A stretch of 64,000 nt of DNA from Chromobacterium sphagni (GTDB lineage: Bacteria > Pseudomonadota > Gammaproteobacteria > Burkholderiales > Chromobacteriaceae): assembly GCF_001855555.1 (NCBI RefSeq), contig NZ_MKCT01000083.1, positions 86,181 through 150,180 of the forward strand, in the 5' to 3' direction. The notes beneath the pieces were generated by a model that made no database searches, was not told the origin of the DNA, and saw nothing but the letters and a program-made list of their open reading frames with translations. Below, in pieces: positions 45,106 through 54,728 of this stretch. The translations under genes and the position numbers were made by a program. How positions within the stretch are numbered: the stretch's first letter is position 1; each line of letters begins with the position of its first letter.

Positions 45106-45374
45106 ATGGCAATGACCGCCGAACAAAAAGCAGAAATCGTTAAAAGCTTCCAACGTGCCGAAGGCGACACTGGTTCGTCCGAAGTGCAAGTTGCCCTGCT
45201 GACCGCACGCATCAACGACCTGACCCCCACTTCAAGGCCAACACCAAGGACCACCACAGCCGTCGTGGTCTGCTGAAGATGGTTAGCCGTCGTCGCCGTC
45301 TGCTGGACTACCTGAAGAGCACCGACGCTGACGCTTACCGCGCGCTGATCGCTCGTCTGGGCCTGCGCAAGTAA
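45106..45374 (+). pseudogene. rpsO: 30S ribosomal protein S15, apparent one-base frameshift
   Basis: From ATG 45106 the frame reads like S15 for ~41 codons ('[20 protein letters not shown]' to 'ARINDLT'), then departs at a run of five C's (45224-45228). Reading one frame over gives the rest of S15 exactly ('[29 protein letters not shown]...[10 protein letters not shown]', stop 45372-45374). Total length is 269 bases; one extra base would give 270, or the standard 89 residues. So one base is missing (family: acc-cc(n)-cac). rpsO is important for growth, so a sequencing or assembly error is at least as likely as a true mutation. The rest looks intact and well conserved. Confidence 0.85.
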
Positions 45375-45389
45375 TCGGCAACGGTTCTG

Positions 45390-45417
45390 AAAAAGTCGCA
45401 GCTTGCTGCGACTTTTT
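45390..45417 (+). terminator. Intrinsic terminator after rpsO
   Basis: Perfect 12-bp stem AAAAAGTCGCAG (45390-45401)/CTGCGACTTTTT (45406-45417), loop CTTG, 15 bases past the rpsO stop. Confidence 0.88.
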
Positions 45418-45449
45418 CATACCGGCAGTAACGCGAGTTATATTGTCGT

Positions 45450-45523
45450 AACAACGGGGGGAGCCTCTAAAAATTCCGATCTAACCGGCAGGTCAGAATT
45501 TTTAGGGGTTCCCGTTGTTTTTT
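45450..45523 (+). promoter_or_regulatory. Long leader hairpin upstream of pnp, possible RNase III site
   Basis: Arms 45450-45476 and 45496-45519 pair over ~22 bp (AACAACGGG... with ...CCCGTTGTT), interrupted by a small bulge. The 19-base loop has an additional 4-bp helix (GATC/GGTC). A T-run follows (45518-45523), so it can also act as an intrinsic terminator. In E. coli, RNase III cuts a comparable leader stem as the first step of PNPase autoregulation. Confidence 0.6.
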
Positions 45524-45569
45524 CCGGCTCGCGTGTTTTGATAATCGAACTCAAGATAGGGAAACCCTC

Positions 45570-47714
45570 GTGTTCAACAAAATTACTAAATCGTTCCAGT
45601 ATGGCCGTCACACCGTCACTCTGGAAACCGGCGAAATCGCCCGCCAGGCATCCGGTTCCGTCATCGTATCCGTAGAAGACACCGTTGTGCTGGTGACCGT
45701 GGTTGGCGGCAAGAACGTCAAGCCGGGTCAGGACTTCTTCCCGCTGACCGTCGACTACCTGGAGCGCACCTACGCCGCCGGCAAGATCCCGGGCGGCTTC
45801 TTCAAGCGCGAAGGCAAGCAGTCGGAAAAAGAAGTGCTGACCAGCCGCCTGATCGACCGTCCGATCCGCCCGCTGTTCCCGGAAGGCTTCTACCATGACG
45901 TGCAGATCGTAGCCACCGTGATGTCGCTGAATCCGGAAGTGGATTCCGACATTCCGGCGATGATCGGCGCTTCCGCCGCGCTGGCCATCTCCGGCTTGCC
46001 GTTCGCCGGCCCGATCGGCGCTGCCCGCGTCGGTTACGTTAACGGCGAATACGTGCTGAACCCGACCAAGTCCGAACTGGCCACCTCGGCGATGGACCTG
46101 GTGGTTGCCGGCACCCAGCGCGCCGTGCTGATGGTGGAATCCGAAGCCAAGGAACTGTCCGAAGCCGTGATGCTGGGCGCCGTGGTGTTCGGCCACGACC
46201 AGATGCAGGCCGCGATCCGGGCCATCAACGAACTGGCCGACGAAGTGAATCCGGTGATGTTCGACTGGGCTGCTCCGGTCGCCAACGAAGAGCTGATCGC
46301 CCAGGTGCGCGGCATCGCCGGCGAGAAGCTCGCCGCCGCCTTCCGCCTGCGCCAGAAGCAAGCCCGCACCGTTGTCATCAACGAAGCCTGGGCTGACGTC
46401 AAGGCTGCGCTGATCAACGAAACCACCGACACTCTGCTGGCCAACGAGATCAAGGGCATCTTCAAGGGTCTGGAAGCTGAAATCGTCCGCGGCCAGATCC
46501 TGGCAGGCGAAGCGCGCATCGATGGCCGCGACACCCGCACCGTGCGCCCGATCAGCATCAGCAACAACGTGCTGCCGCGCACCCACGGTTCCGCGTTGTT
46601 TACCCGCGGCGAAACCCAGGCCATGGTGGTGACCACGCTGGGCACCAAGCAGGACGAGCAGATCATCGACGCGCTGGCCGGCGAATACACCGAACGCTTC
46701 ATGCTGCACTACAACTTCCCGCCGTACTCCACCGGCGAAGCCGGCCGCATGGGCCCGCCGAAGCGCCGCGAAATCGGCCACGGCCGCCTGGCCAAGCGCG
46801 CGCTGGTAGCGGTGCTGCCGCCGGAAGACGAGTTTGGCTACTCGATGCGCGTGGTTTCGGAAATCACCGAATCCAACGGCTCCTCCTCGATGGCTTCGGT
46901 CTGCGGCGGCTGCCTGTCGCTGCTGTCCGCCGGCGTGCCGCTGAAGGCGCACGTCGCCGGCATCGCCATGGGCCTGATCCTGGAAGGCAACCGCTTCGCG
47001 GTGCTGACCGACATCCTGGGCGACGAAGACCACCTGGGCGACATGGACTTCAAGGTAGCCGGTTCCGCCTCGGGCATCACCGCGCTGCAGATGGACATCA
47101 AGATCCAGGGCATCACCAAGGACATCATGCAGGTTGCGCTGGACCAGGCCAAGGAAGGCCGTCTGCACATTCTGGGCCTGATGAAGGAAGCCGTTGACGG
47201 CCCGCAAGAGCTGTCAGCCCACGCTCCGCGCCTGTACGTGATGAAGATCAATCCGGAAAAGATCCGCGAAGTGATCGGCAAGGGCGGCGAAACCATCCGC
47301 TCCATCACCAAGGATACCGGCTGCGAGATCAATATCGAGGAAGACGGCACCATCACCATCGCTTCGATCAGCAACGAGGGCGCGGAAGCGGCCAAGAAGC
47401 GCATCGAAGAGATCACCGTTGAAGTGGAAGTGGGCAAGGTGTACGAAGGCACCGTGGTCAAGATCCTCGACAACAACGTCGGCGCCATCGTTTCCATCCT
47501 GCCGGGCAAGGATGGCCTGGTCCACATTTCGCAGATCGCCAACGAGCGCATCAAGAACGTGGCCGACTACCTGAAGGAAGGCCAAGTGGTCAAGGTCAAG
47601 GCCATCGAAATGGACGACCGCGGCCGCATCCGCCTGTCGATCAAGGCCCTGCTGGAAGAGGAAGCCAAAACCGCCCAGGCGACCGCCGACTCCTTCGGTC
47701 TGAAGACCCAGTAA
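45570..47714 (+). CDS. pnp: Polyribonucleotide nucleotidyltransferase (PNPase)
   Basis: 714 residues starting at GTG 45570 ('[31 protein letters not shown]'), with AGGG eight bases upstream. Two RNase PH-like domains (1-~210 and ~310-545) flank a helical domain. The second holds the active-site region '[17 protein letters not shown]' and '[15 protein letters not shown]'. KH ('[30 protein letters not shown]', ~550-610) and S1 domains (~620-690) follow. It degrades mRNA 3'-5' with phosphate and is part of the degradosome. Downstream of rpsO as in most proteobacteria. Confidence 0.97.
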   Translation: MFNKITKSFQYGRHTVTLETGEIARQASGSVIVSVEDTVVLVTVVGGKNVKPGQDFFPLTVDYLERTYAAGKIPGGFFKREGKQSEKEVLTSRLIDRPIRPLFPEGFYHDVQIVATVMSLNPEVDSDIPAMIGASAALAISGLPFAGPIGAARVGYVNGEYVLNPTKSELATSAMDLVVAGTQRAVLMVESEAKELSEAVMLGAVVFGHDQMQAAIRAINELADEVNPVMFDWAAPVANEELIAQVRGIAGEKLAAAFRLRQKQARTVVINEAWADVKAALINETTDTLLANEIKGIFKGLEAEIVRGQILAGEARIDGRDTRTVRPISISNNVLPRTHGSALFTRGETQAMVVTTLGTKQDEQIIDALAGEYTERFMLHYNFPPYSTGEAGRMGPPKRREIGHGRLAKRALVAVLPPEDEFGYSMRVVSEITESNGSSSMASVCGGCLSLLSAGVPLKAHVAGIAMGLILEGNRFAVLTDILGDEDHLGDMDFKVAGSASGITALQMDIKIQGITKDIMQVALDQAKEGRLHILGLMKEAVDGPQELSAHAPRLYVMKINPEKIREVIGKGGETIRSITKDTGCEINIEEDGTITIASISNEGAEAAKKRIEEITVEVEVGKVYEGTVVKILDNNVGAIVSILPGKDGLVHISQIANERIKNVADYLKEGQVVKVKAIEMDDRGRIRLSIKALLEEEAKTAQATADSFGLKTQ

Positions 47715-47750
47715 ACTTTTTCGCCCCTTCGCAGTCGGACGAAAGACGAC

Positions 47751-47776
47751 AACCCCCGCCTTGGCGGGGGTTTTTG
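47751..47776 (+). terminator. Intrinsic terminator of pnp
   Basis: 10-bp stem AACCCCCGCC (47751-47760) / GGCGGGGGTT (47763-47772) followed by TTTT, 37 bases beyond the pnp stop. Confidence 0.9.
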
Positions 47777-47812
47777 CATTTAACATGCTTATATTTCGAT
47801 TAGCCCGGTAGG

Positions 47813-47847
47813 GCGGGCAGGCTATCAGGCTATCAGGCCTTGCCCGC
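47813..47847. repeat. Hairpin repeat copy 1, upstream of the lipoprotein gene
   Basis: GCGGGCAGGC (47813-47822) with GGCCTTGCCCGC (47836-47847); the loop contains a tandem duplication of 'CTATCAGG'. A shorter copy lies at 48484-48508 on the other side of the gene. The rest of the 47,777-48,091 gap is AT-richer with a poly-A run near 48,003-48,012 and no coding signal. Confidence 0.5.
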
Positions 47848-48091
47848 GCACCTGCTAGCTCATTGGCAAAAGAACGCATGCTAAGCCAAGGCTGCTTAAG
47901 GGGCATTGCCGGTAAGCATTGCGCATGAACATGCGGGATAGGCCATCTGATCTGGCCTGTTCAAATCGCCGCAATGGCCGGCTCGGCCAGGGGAGCGGTT
48001 GCAAAAAAAAAACCTGGCTTCTATAGATAGGAAGACAAGTTTGCAAAGCTTGCGCCCCTAGATCACCGTTCAGCCATGGAGAAACCGGTAG

Positions 48092-48475
48092 ATGAGAATC
48101 CTGCCCCTGTTGATCGCCATCGCCAGCGCCGCTCTGGCGCTGACTGCCTGCGCCAGTCCGGAAGAATTACGCGCGATGGATCAAAACGCCTGTGCCGGTT
48201 ACGGCTTCCAGCCCGGCACGGATAGTTTCGCCAAATGCATGATGAAGCAGTCTGACAAACGCGAGCAAGACATGCGCGCGCGCATGGAAGAAGCGCAGAA
48301 ACAGATGCATCAACCAGCAGCCCAGCCTGCCGCACCTGCCGCCACCACCGTTATCGTCATTCCCACTACCACGGATAGTAAGGCCAAACTGCCAGATTGC
48401 CGGATGCAGGATCCCGGTGTGACGCTGAACAGCGATGGGCGGTGGACGGGGCCGAACTGTACGCCTGCGTATTAG
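48092..48475 (+). CDS. Small secreted lipoprotein
   Basis: 127 residues with a lipoprotein signal: 'MRILPLLIAIASAALALTAC', lipobox L-T-A-C with Cys20 as the lipid anchor. The mature part contains 'NACAGYGFQPGTDSFAKCMMKQSDKREQDM', a two-Cys motif common in small envelope proteins, then a Gln/Ala/Pro-rich linker (~77-95) and a short Cys-containing tail 'LPDCRMQDPGVTLNSDGRWTGPNCTP'. Four Cys residues may form disulfides in the periplasm. Start ATG 48092; a ribosome binding site is weak. Function unknown. Confidence 0.78.
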   Translation: MRILPLLIAIASAALALTACASPEELRAMDQNACAGYGFQPGTDSFAKCMMKQSDKREQDMRARMEEAQKQMHQPAAQPAAPAATTVIVIPTTTDSKAKLPDCRMQDPGVTLNSDGRWTGPNCTPAY

Positions 48476-48483
48476 CTCCTAGC

Positions 48484-48508
48484 GCGGGCAGGCTCTCAGG
48501 CTTGCCCG
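48484..48508. repeat. Hairpin repeat copy 2 between lipoprotein gene and aroG
   Basis: GCGGGCAGGCT (48484-48494) and CTTGCCCG (48501-48508) can pair over 9 bp with a G-T pair. It closely matches copy 1 at 47813-47847 and lies between convergent stops (48475 and 48520), so it could work as a bidirectional terminator. Confidence 0.55.
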
Positions 48509-48519
48509 TTTGATAGGAT

Positions 48520-49626
48520 TCAATGTTCCAGCAATGGCCTCAGCTGCCTGCGTGCTTCGCACAGGATGCGCGCCGTGGTGTCCCAATCCACGCATGGGTC
48601 GGTCACCGAGCAGCCATAGCGTAGCTCGGACAGATCGGCCGGTATCGGCTGATTGCCAGGCTCGATGAAGCTCTCCAGCATGATGCCGCGTATGCCGCGG
48701 TTGCCGTGGACGATCTGTCCGACCACGTCGGCCAGCACCAGCGGCTGCTTGTCGTGCTTTTTCCACGAATTGCCATGGGCGCAGTCCACCATGATGGCGG
48801 GCGGGATGTCGTGCTTCTTCAGCGCTTGTTCGGCCAGCTCGATGCTGACCGAGTCGTAGTTGGGCCGGCCGCCGCCGCCGCGCAGCACCAGGTGGCAATG
48901 CGGATTGCCGCGGCTATTGACCACCGTGATCCGGCCGTCCCGGCCCATGCCGAGAAAGGCGTGCGGGCTGCTGGCGGAGACGATGGCGTTGAGCGCGGCG
49001 CCCAGCGAGCCGTCGGTGCTGTTTTTGAAGCCCACCACGCTGTCCAGGCTGGAGGCCAGTTCGCGGTGGATCTGCGATTCGGTGGTGCGCGCGCCGATGG
49101 CGGTCCAGCTGTAGAGATCGGCCAGATACAGCGGCGACAGCGGGTCCAGCGCCTCGCCGGCCAGCGGCAGGCCCAGCTCGCTCGCCGCCAGCAGGAAGCG
49201 GCGGGCGATGTGCATGCCCTCGTCCACGCAGCAGCTGTCGTCCATATAGGGATCGTTGACCAGGCCTTTCCAGCCCACGCTGGTGCGCGGCTTTTCGAAG
49301 TAGGCGCGCATCACGATCAGCAGGGTGTCGTCCACTTCGGCCGCTAGTTCGGCCAGGCGGGCGGCGTAGTCCAGGCCGGCGCGTGGGTCGTGGATGGAGC
49401 AGGGGCCGACGACAACCAGCCAGCGCGGGTCTTGGCCGGCGATTACCTGTTTCACCGCCGCGCGTCCGGAGTGGACGGCGGCGCTGGCGCGCTCGGTCTG
49501 CGGCAGGCGGCGCAGCAGTTCGGCCGGCGTGGCCATGGCGCCATAGTCGGCCTGGCAGGCGAGTGGAACGGGATGGGCAGGTTCGGGCGTGCGTTGGCTG
49601 TCTTCCAGCCTGGCAAGCGTAGTCAT
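48520..49626 (-). CDS. aroG: 3-deoxy-7-phosphoheptulonate synthase dedicated to siderophore synthesis
   Basis: 368 residues from ATG 49626 (MTTLARLEDSQRTPEPAHPV). Class I DAHP synthase of the AroF/G/H type: 'LVVVGPCSIHDPRAGLDYAARLAEL', 'MRAYFEKPRTSVGWKGLVNDP', 'ARTTESQIHRELASSL', 'GNPHCHLVLRGGG' and 'IMVDCAHGNSWKKHDKQ' (metal-binding His/Cys, PEP-binding Lys/Arg). It condenses PEP and erythrose-4-phosphate at the head of the shikimate pathway. Lying 143 bases behind entA, it probably raises chorismate flow when the siderophore genes are on. An intercistronic hairpin (GGACCGG 49679-49685/CCGGTCC 49692-49698) precedes it. Confidence 0.9.
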   Translation of the reverse strand: MTTLARLEDSQRTPEPAHPVPLACQADYGAMATPAELLRRLPQTERASAAVHSGRAAVKQVIAGQDPRWLVVVGPCSIHDPRAGLDYAARLAELAAEVDDTLLIVMRAYFEKPRTSVGWKGLVNDPYMDDSCCVDEGMHIARRFLLAASELGLPLAGEALDPLSPLYLADLYSWTAIGARTTESQIHRELASSLDSVVGFKNSTDGSLGAALNAIVSASSPHAFLGMGRDGRITVVNSRGNPHCHLVLRGGGGRPNYDSVSIELAEQALKKHDIPPAIMVDCAHGNSWKKHDKQPLVLADVVGQIVHGNRGIRGIMLESFIEPGNQPIPADLSELRYGCSVTDPCVDWDTTARILCEARRQLRPLLEH

Positions 49627-49768
49627 GATGTTCTCCACGGGAGGATCCGCGCAGCGGGTTCGGCCCGCGCGTGCGGCCGGACCGGCATGGGCCGGTCCCG
49701 GAATGGGTGACAGGGCGGTTGCGCGCCTGGCGGCCGCCAGGGCCGCCGCTCCTGCGACGGCCGCATGC

Positions 49769-50530
49769 TCAGGCTGCCAGCGTGGCGCCGCCGTCCACCA
49801 CCACGTCCTGCATGGTGACGTGTCCGGCCAGGTCGGAAGCCAGGAACAGCACCACGCCGGCAATATCGGCGACGGTGGCCAGCTTGCCCAGCGGAATGCC
49901 CAGGCGGTAGGCCTCCGGCTTGCCGGCGATGGTGCGCGCCGCGCCGTTCTCGTCTTGCCACATGCCGCGTAGCATCGGTGTGTCGGTGGAGCCCGGCGAC
50001 ACCACATTGCAGCGCACGCCATAGGGCGCCAGCTCCAGCGCGGCGTTGTGGCTGAGGCTGGCCATCGCCGCTTTGGAGGCGCCGTAGGCCGCCATCTCCA
50101 TGCGCGGCACATGGGCGGCGTTGGAGGCCACGTTGACGATGGCGCCGCGCCGCTGCGCCTTGAAGTGCGGCAGCAGTTCGCGCAGCAGGTAGAACGGCCC
50201 GCTGACATTCACCGCCAGGCATTGCTGCCAGTCGTCCGGCGACAGCGCGTCCAGCGCGCCCAGCCGCAGCACGCCGGCGGCGTTCACCAGCACGTCCGGC
50301 AGCGACTGCTCACCGGCCAGCCGAGCGCACAACGCCGCCACCGCCGCGGCGTCGCGGATATCCAGCGGCAGCGAGCGCAACGCGCCCTGTTCGGCCTCGG
50401 CCGGGAATTGCCAGTCGAGGGCGATCACCCGCGCGCCGGCCTCGACAAAGCGGCGCGCCACTTCGTGGCCTATGCCCTGGGCCGCGCCGGTCACCCATAC
50501 GCATTGGCCGTTGAAATCCAGACTTCGCAT
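49769..50530 (-). CDS. entA: 2,3-dihydro-2,3-dihydroxybenzoate dehydrogenase
   Basis: 253 residues, short-chain dehydrogenase: '[21 protein letters not shown]' (NAD-binding T-G-x-x-x-G-I-G), '[21 protein letters not shown]', catalytic '[24 protein letters not shown]' with Ser, Tyr and Lys, and the C-terminal '[14 protein letters not shown]'. The E. coli EntA-like features include '[14 protein letters not shown]'. It oxidises 2,3-dihydro-DHB to 2,3-dihydroxybenzoate with NAD+. It follows entB after 3 bases. Confidence 0.93.
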   Translation of the reverse strand: MRSLDFNGQCVWVTGAAQGIGHEVARRFVEAGARVIALDWQFPAEAEQGALRSLPLDIRDAAAVAALCARLAGEQSLPDVLVNAAGVLRLGALDALSPDDWQQCLAVNVSGPFYLLRELLPHFKAQRRGAIVNVASNAAHVPRMEMAAYGASKAAMASLSHNAALELAPYGVRCNVVSPGSTDTPMLRGMWQDENGAARTIAGKPEAYRLGIPLGKLATVADIAGVVLFLASDLAGHVTMQDVVVDGGATLAA

Positions 50531-50533
50531 GGC

Positions 50534-51415
50534 TTACGCCTCCTCGGCTTCCGGGCGCTGAGCGGCGATCACCGCCCACCAGCCGTCCAGCGAGGGCGCG
50601 CGCGCCAGGTCTTCGAAATGGATGGTCAGTCCCAGCGCCTGCCATTGCGATACCAGCGCCATCACCCGTATCGAGTCCAGGCCGTAGTCCAGCAGGTTGT
50701 CGTCGCCGGCCAGGCTGTCATCGCCATCCTCCAGCACCGCCAGCACCTGGGCTTTCAGCCATGCGCGGTCCAGCGCCGGGGCGGCGGCAGGTGCCAGGTC
50801 GGCGGCGGAGATCACCGCGCCGCAGCGGGTGGCCACGTAACGCAGCGCCATCCAGTGCTCTTCCTCGCTGAAGTCCGCTACCGCGTCGCCCACCATGAAG
50901 GCCTGGATGTCGCGCATGAAGGCGTCGCAGGCGGTCATCATGCAGCCGATGTGCGCGTACACGCCGCAGATCACCAGCTGGTCGCGGCCCCAATCCTTCA
51001 TCCGTTGCTGCAAGTCGCTGCGCTGGAAGGCGCTGTAGCGCCACTTCACCAGCACGATGTCGTCCGGGCGCGGCGCCAGCGCCGGGGTCACCTGCTGCAA
51101 GGCCGGATCGGCGCGGGTCAGGCCCGGCCCCCACATGTCGTTGAGCAGCGCGCGGTCTCGCGGGTCTTGCTCGGTCGGCTGCGCGGTGTACACCACCGGC
51201 ACGCCGTGGCTGTCGGCCCAGCGCCGCAGGGCGTCAACCTTGGCGACCAGCGCGGCTACCAGCGGGCTGTCCTCGCCGTAGAAGGCGAGGAAGTAGCGCT
51301 GCATGTCGTGGATCAGCAATGCCGCGCGCGCCGGTTCGACTGTCCAGGCGGTCTTGTTGGCGGGGAAGTCCGCTGCCTGCGGCAGCGGGTAGGCGTTGAG
51401 AGTAGGGATGCTCAT
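50534..51415 (-). CDS. entB: Isochorismatase with aryl carrier domain
   Basis: 293 residues. N-terminal isochorismatase (1-~210): '[22 protein letters not shown]', '[26 protein letters not shown]', '[15 protein letters not shown]' and '[25 protein letters not shown]'. The C-terminal aryl carrier domain (~215-290) has the phosphopantetheine Ser in '[16 protein letters not shown]'. It makes 2,3-dihydro-DHB from isochorismate and then carries DHB as a thioester for a nonribosomal peptide synthetase that is not in this window. Start ATG 51415, 7 bases after entE. Confidence 0.95.
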   Translation of the reverse strand: MSIPTLNAYPLPQAADFPANKTAWTVEPARAALLIHDMQRYFLAFYGEDSPLVAALVAKVDALRRWADSHGVPVVYTAQPTEQDPRDRALLNDMWGPGLTRADPALQQVTPALAPRPDDIVLVKWRYSAFQRSDLQQRMKDWGRDQLVICGVYAHIGCMMTACDAFMRDIQAFMVGDAVADFSEEEHWMALRYVATRCGAVISAADLAPAAAPALDRAWLKAQVLAVLEDGDDSLAGDDNLLDYGLDSIRVMALVSQWQALGLTIHFEDLARAPSLDGWWAVIAAQRPEAEEA

Positions 51416-51422
51416 ATGGAAT

Positions 51423-53027
51423 TCAGGCTCCTGCCGCGGCCAGTTGCCGGCGCAGCGTTTGTTTGTCTATCTTGCCGACATGGGTCAGCGGCAAGCTGGT
51501 CACCAGTTCGAATTTGTCCGGCAGCTTGTAGTCGGCCACGCCCTGCTCGCGCAGGAAGCGGCGCAGGGTCATCGGCTTGAGCTCATCGGCGCGCGGCACG
51601 ATGAAAGCGCAGCTTTTCTCCCCCAGTAGCGCATCGGGCATCGCCACCAGCGCGGCTTGCGCCACCTGCGGGTGTTGCAGCAACAGGTGTTCCACTTCTT
51701 CGGCGGCGATCTTCTCGCCGCCGCGGTTGATCTGGTCCTTCACCCGGCCCGCCACGCGCAGATAGCCGCGCTCGTCGGCCACCACCACGTCGCCCGAGTA
51801 GTAGAAGCCTTCGTTGTCGAATACCCGCTGGTTGTGTTCCGGGGCCTGGTAGTAGCCGCGGAAGGTGTAGGGGCCGCGGGTCGCCAGCATGCCGGGCGCG
51901 CCCGGCGGCACCGGGTGGCCGGCCTCGTCCAGCACCTTCACCTCGTCGGCGTCGCTCATCGGCCGGCCCTGGCAGCCGAATACGATGTCGTCGCCGTCGT
52001 CGAGGCGGGTGTAGTTGACCAGCCCCTCGGCCATGCCGAACACCTGTTGCAGGCGGCAGCCCAGCACCGCCGGCACCTGGCGCGCGGTGGCTTCGGCGAA
52101 GCTGGCGCCGCCCACCTGCAGCAGTTTCAGGCTGGCGAGCTGCGGTTCCCTGCCGGGCGCGGCCTGCAGCCACAGCGCCACCGCCGGCGGAACCAGGGCG
52201 GCGATGTCCACCTGGTGTTTTTCGATCAGTGCGAAGCAGGACAGTGGCTCCGGACTGGACGCCAGCACCACCGCGCCGCCGGCATGGAACACGCCCAGCG
52301 CGCCGGGAGAGCTGATCGGGAAGTTGTGCGGCGCCGGCAGCGCGCACAGGAAGCGGGTGTGCGGGCCGAGTTCGCAGATGTCTGCGCTGCGGCGCACGCT
52401 GTAGTAGTAGTCGTTGTGGGTGCGCGGAATCAGCTTGGGCGTGCCGGTGCTGCCGCCGGACAATTGGAAGAGGGCGACTTCGTCGGCGCGACTGGGGCCG
52501 GCCTCGGCCGGCAGGCCGCCGCCGTCCTGCTCCAGGACGGCCTCCAGCGTGTCGTTGGCGAACAGGCGCACGTTCAGCGCCGGCGAGATCGCGGCCAGTT
52601 CGTCCGCCATCACGTCGTTGCCGAACAGCGGGTGGCGGCGGTCGGCGATCAACAGCTTGGGCTGGATCTGGCGGGCATAGGCCGACAGCTCCAGCTTCTG
52701 GTGGCTGAACAGCGCATTGACCGGCGCCGCGCCTATCTTGAACAGGGCGAATAGCGCGATGTAGAACTCGGCGACATTGGGCAACTGCACCAGCGCGGTG
52801 TCGTGGCGGGCGACGCCGCGCGCCAGCAGCCAGGCGGCCAGGTTGTCGGACCGGCGGTCGAGTTCGGCATAGCTGATGCTGCGCTCGCCGCAGAAGACTG
52901 CCGGGGCGTCGGCTTGCAGCCGGCATTGGCGCGCCAGCATCTCGGTCATCGGCAGGTCGGTCCAGTAGCCGGCGGCGCGGTAGCGCGCCGCCAGTTCCGG
53001 TGGCCAGGGCGTGAAGGGAATGCTCAT
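51423..53027 (-). CDS. entE: 2,3-dihydroxybenzoate--AMP ligase
   Basis: 534 residues from ATG 53027, which overlaps the entC stop (ATGA). Aryl-AMP ligase: P-loop '[30 protein letters not shown]', '[22 protein letters not shown]', '[17 protein letters not shown]', '[38 protein letters not shown]' and the C-terminal Lys in '[15 protein letters not shown]'. The H-N-F-P segment is characteristic of DHB-specific enzymes. It adenylates 2,3-DHB and loads it onto the EntB carrier domain. Confidence 0.95.
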   Translation of the reverse strand: MSIPFTPWPPELAARYRAAGYWTDLPMTEMLARQCRLQADAPAVFCGERSISYAELDRRSDNLAAWLLARGVARHDTALVQLPNVAEFYIALFALFKIGAAPVNALFSHQKLELSAYARQIQPKLLIADRRHPLFGNDVMADELAAISPALNVRLFANDTLEAVLEQDGGGLPAEAGPSRADEVALFQLSGGSTGTPKLIPRTHNDYYYSVRRSADICELGPHTRFLCALPAPHNFPISSPGALGVFHAGGAVVLASSPEPLSCFALIEKHQVDIAALVPPAVALWLQAAPGREPQLASLKLLQVGGASFAEATARQVPAVLGCRLQQVFGMAEGLVNYTRLDDGDDIVFGCQGRPMSDADEVKVLDEAGHPVPPGAPGMLATRGPYTFRGYYQAPEHNQRVFDNEGFYYSGDVVVADERGYLRVAGRVKDQINRGGEKIAAEEVEHLLLQHPQVAQAALVAMPDALLGEKSCAFIVPRADELKPMTLRRFLREQGVADYKLPDKFELVTSLPLTHVGKIDKQTLRRQLAAAGA

Positions 53028-54202
53028 GCCACCGCCTCCGCGCCGGCCAGGCCGAAGGCTCTCAGCATGGTGGCCAGCTTGGCTTCGGTTTCCGCCCACT
53101 CGGCATCCGGTGTGGAGGCCGCGACGATGCCCGCGCCGGCGAACAGGCGCGCCCGCTGCCGGTCGACTGTGGCGCAGCGTATCGTCACCGCCCATTCGCC
53201 ATCTCCCTGCTCGTTGCACCAGCCCACCATGCCGCTGAACACGCCGCGCTCGAATGGCTCGATCTGGCGTATCAGTTGGCGCGAAGCCTGGGTGGGAAAG
53301 CCGCATATCGCAGGGGTGGGGTGCAGCCGGCAGGCCAGTTGCAGGACGGGCATGGCCGGATCGGCCAGCAGGCCGTCTATCGGGCTGCCCAGGTGCCACA
53401 TGGCGCGGGTGCCCAGCAGCGACGGCGCGGCCGGGATCGACAGCTCGGCGCAATGCGGCGCCAGCACGCTGCGGATCTCGTCTATCACCAGGCTGTGCTC
53501 GTAATGGTCCTTGGCCGAATCCAGCAGCTGGGCGCTGGCGGCGGCGTCGGCTTCGGCATCGCTCTGCCGTTTGGCCGAGCCTGCCAGCGGGAAGGTGCGG
53601 ACATTGGCGCCGCTCTTTCGCAACAGCAGTTCCGGGCTGACGCCTACCAGTTGGCCGCAGCCCTCCACCGGCAGCTGGAACTGGTAGCCGTTGGGGTTCT
53701 GCGCGCACACCGAATCGAATATGGCTTGCGCCGATACCGGCTGGGCGAAGTCAACTTCCAGCACCCGCGACAGCACCGCCTTGCGGATTTCGCCCAGCTG
53801 GAAATGGGCGATGGCCTTGCCGACCGCGGCCTTGAAGTCCCGCTCGTCCGGGATGCTGCGCGCGCTCACCACCTGGGCGCTGGCGCCGGTCCGCTGCGCA
53901 GCCGCGCCCAGGCGCTCGCTGCGGTCGAAAAAGGCGAGCCGGCGCGGAATGAACAATTCGGAAGGCTTGTCCATGTCGAACGGAATCGCGCCCATCAGCA
54001 CCGGATTATGGATTCCGTCGGCGCGCGCGCGCGCGAAAGCCTCGGCCACTTCGCGCGAGAATGCGCCGCTCGCGCTGATCCCATCCCTGGCCGGTGTGCG
54101 GACGCGGACGTGGACGCCGCTGGCCTTCAGGCTGAGGTGGGACGACATGAAATAAAATTCATCTTCCCCGGTACTGCCGGGCGTCGTCGACCGAGTATGC
54201 AT
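53024..54202 (-). CDS. entC: Isochorismate synthase
   Basis: 392 residues from ATG 54202, which has GGAG six bases upstream; the ATG at 54214 borders the Fur box and contains that GGAG, so it is less likely. Chorismate-utilising fold: '[25 protein letters not shown]', '[26 protein letters not shown]', '[46 protein letters not shown]' and '[35 protein letters not shown]'. It converts chorismate to isochorismate. It is the first gene of the entCEBA-aroG unit. Confidence 0.95.
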   Translation of the reverse strand: MHTRSTTPGSTGEDEFYFMSSHLSLKASGVHVRVRTPARDGISASGAFSREVAEAFARARADGIHNPVLMGAIPFDMDKPSELFIPRRLAFFDRSERLGAAAQRTGASAQVVSARSIPDERDFKAAVGKAIAHFQLGEIRKAVLSRVLEVDFAQPVSAQAIFDSVCAQNPNGYQFQLPVEGCGQLVGVSPELLLRKSGANVRTFPLAGSAKRQSDAEADAAASAQLLDSAKDHYEHSLVIDEIRSVLAPHCAELSIPAAPSLLGTRAMWHLGSPIDGLLADPAMPVLQLACRLHPTPAICGFPTQASRQLIRQIEPFERGVFSGMVGWCNEQGDGEWAVTIRCATVDRQRARLFAGAGIVAASTPDAEWAETEAKLATMLRAFGLAGAEAVA

Positions 54203-54218
54203 GGCTTGCTCCATGAAT

Positions 54219-54270
54219 GATAATGATAATAATTATCATTTAAATTATATTCTGGACACCGTTATGTCAA
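54219..54270 (-). promoter_or_regulatory. Fur box and promoter of the siderophore operon
   Basis: A Fur box at 54219-54237 (GATAATGATAATAATTATC) agrees with the 19-bp consensus at 18 positions. On the minus strand TTGACA (54270-54265) and TATAAT (54249-54244), 15-bp spacer, lie just upstream, so Fur-Fe would cover the start of transcription. This predicts iron-starvation induction of entCEBA-aroG. Confidence 0.9.
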
Positions 54271-54603
54271 CGGTAAAATGACCGCGCATATGCTTTTGTT
54301 GTATTGGGAAAGTGTTTTGTTGCGGTATGAATACATCGACTGGCATGCTTGGCTTGGATGTGACCGCATCGCATGCCATGGAAGGCTGGTTGTATCCGGC
54401 GGTGGCGATGGACCTGCACGCCCGCGCATCATGTGCGGGGCGGAGGGATTGCCGCGCGGCTTCATCGACGGGCAACCGCAGCCCGCGATGTCCGCGCGCA
54501 GAGGGAGGCTTCTATCCGCATTCGCCTATGCCGGCAAGTCCGCCGCGCAATGATTTGCATTGCAGCAGTCCTAATTGGCAGTACCTCTTGCGCGCCAATT
54601 GAC

Positions 54604-54623
54604 ATACCAATTAAATACCAATT
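54604..54623 (+). promoter_or_regulatory. Tandem ATACCAATT repeats upstream of the hexosaminidase
   Basis: ATACCAATT occurs at 54604-54612 and again at 54615-54623 (11-bp period, one helical turn), with a further CCAATT at 54595-54600 and an inverted AATTGG about 25 bp earlier. A consensus TTGACA overlaps (54599-54604). This is a candidate operator for a chitin/GlcNAc-responsive regulator; the remainder of the 54,271-54,728 gap shows no gene. Confidence 0.45.
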
Positions 54624-54728
54624 TCACCTGCGCGCCTCGAGTCGGGCGCAGCGTTGAAGATTCCAGTCGGGCGGCGCGGGGCGCCGGTTCCGGCCTCATG
54701 GCGCGTTGAGATAACAAGGGAGCGGCTG

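Noticed and set aside
45450..45523. Miniature inverted-repeat transposon
   Set aside because: There is no target-site duplication visible, and the location and structure fit a pnp leader stem.
45438..47207. 589-codon minus-strand frame opposite pnp
   Set aside because: Shadow of pnp, without family motifs or ribosome binding site.
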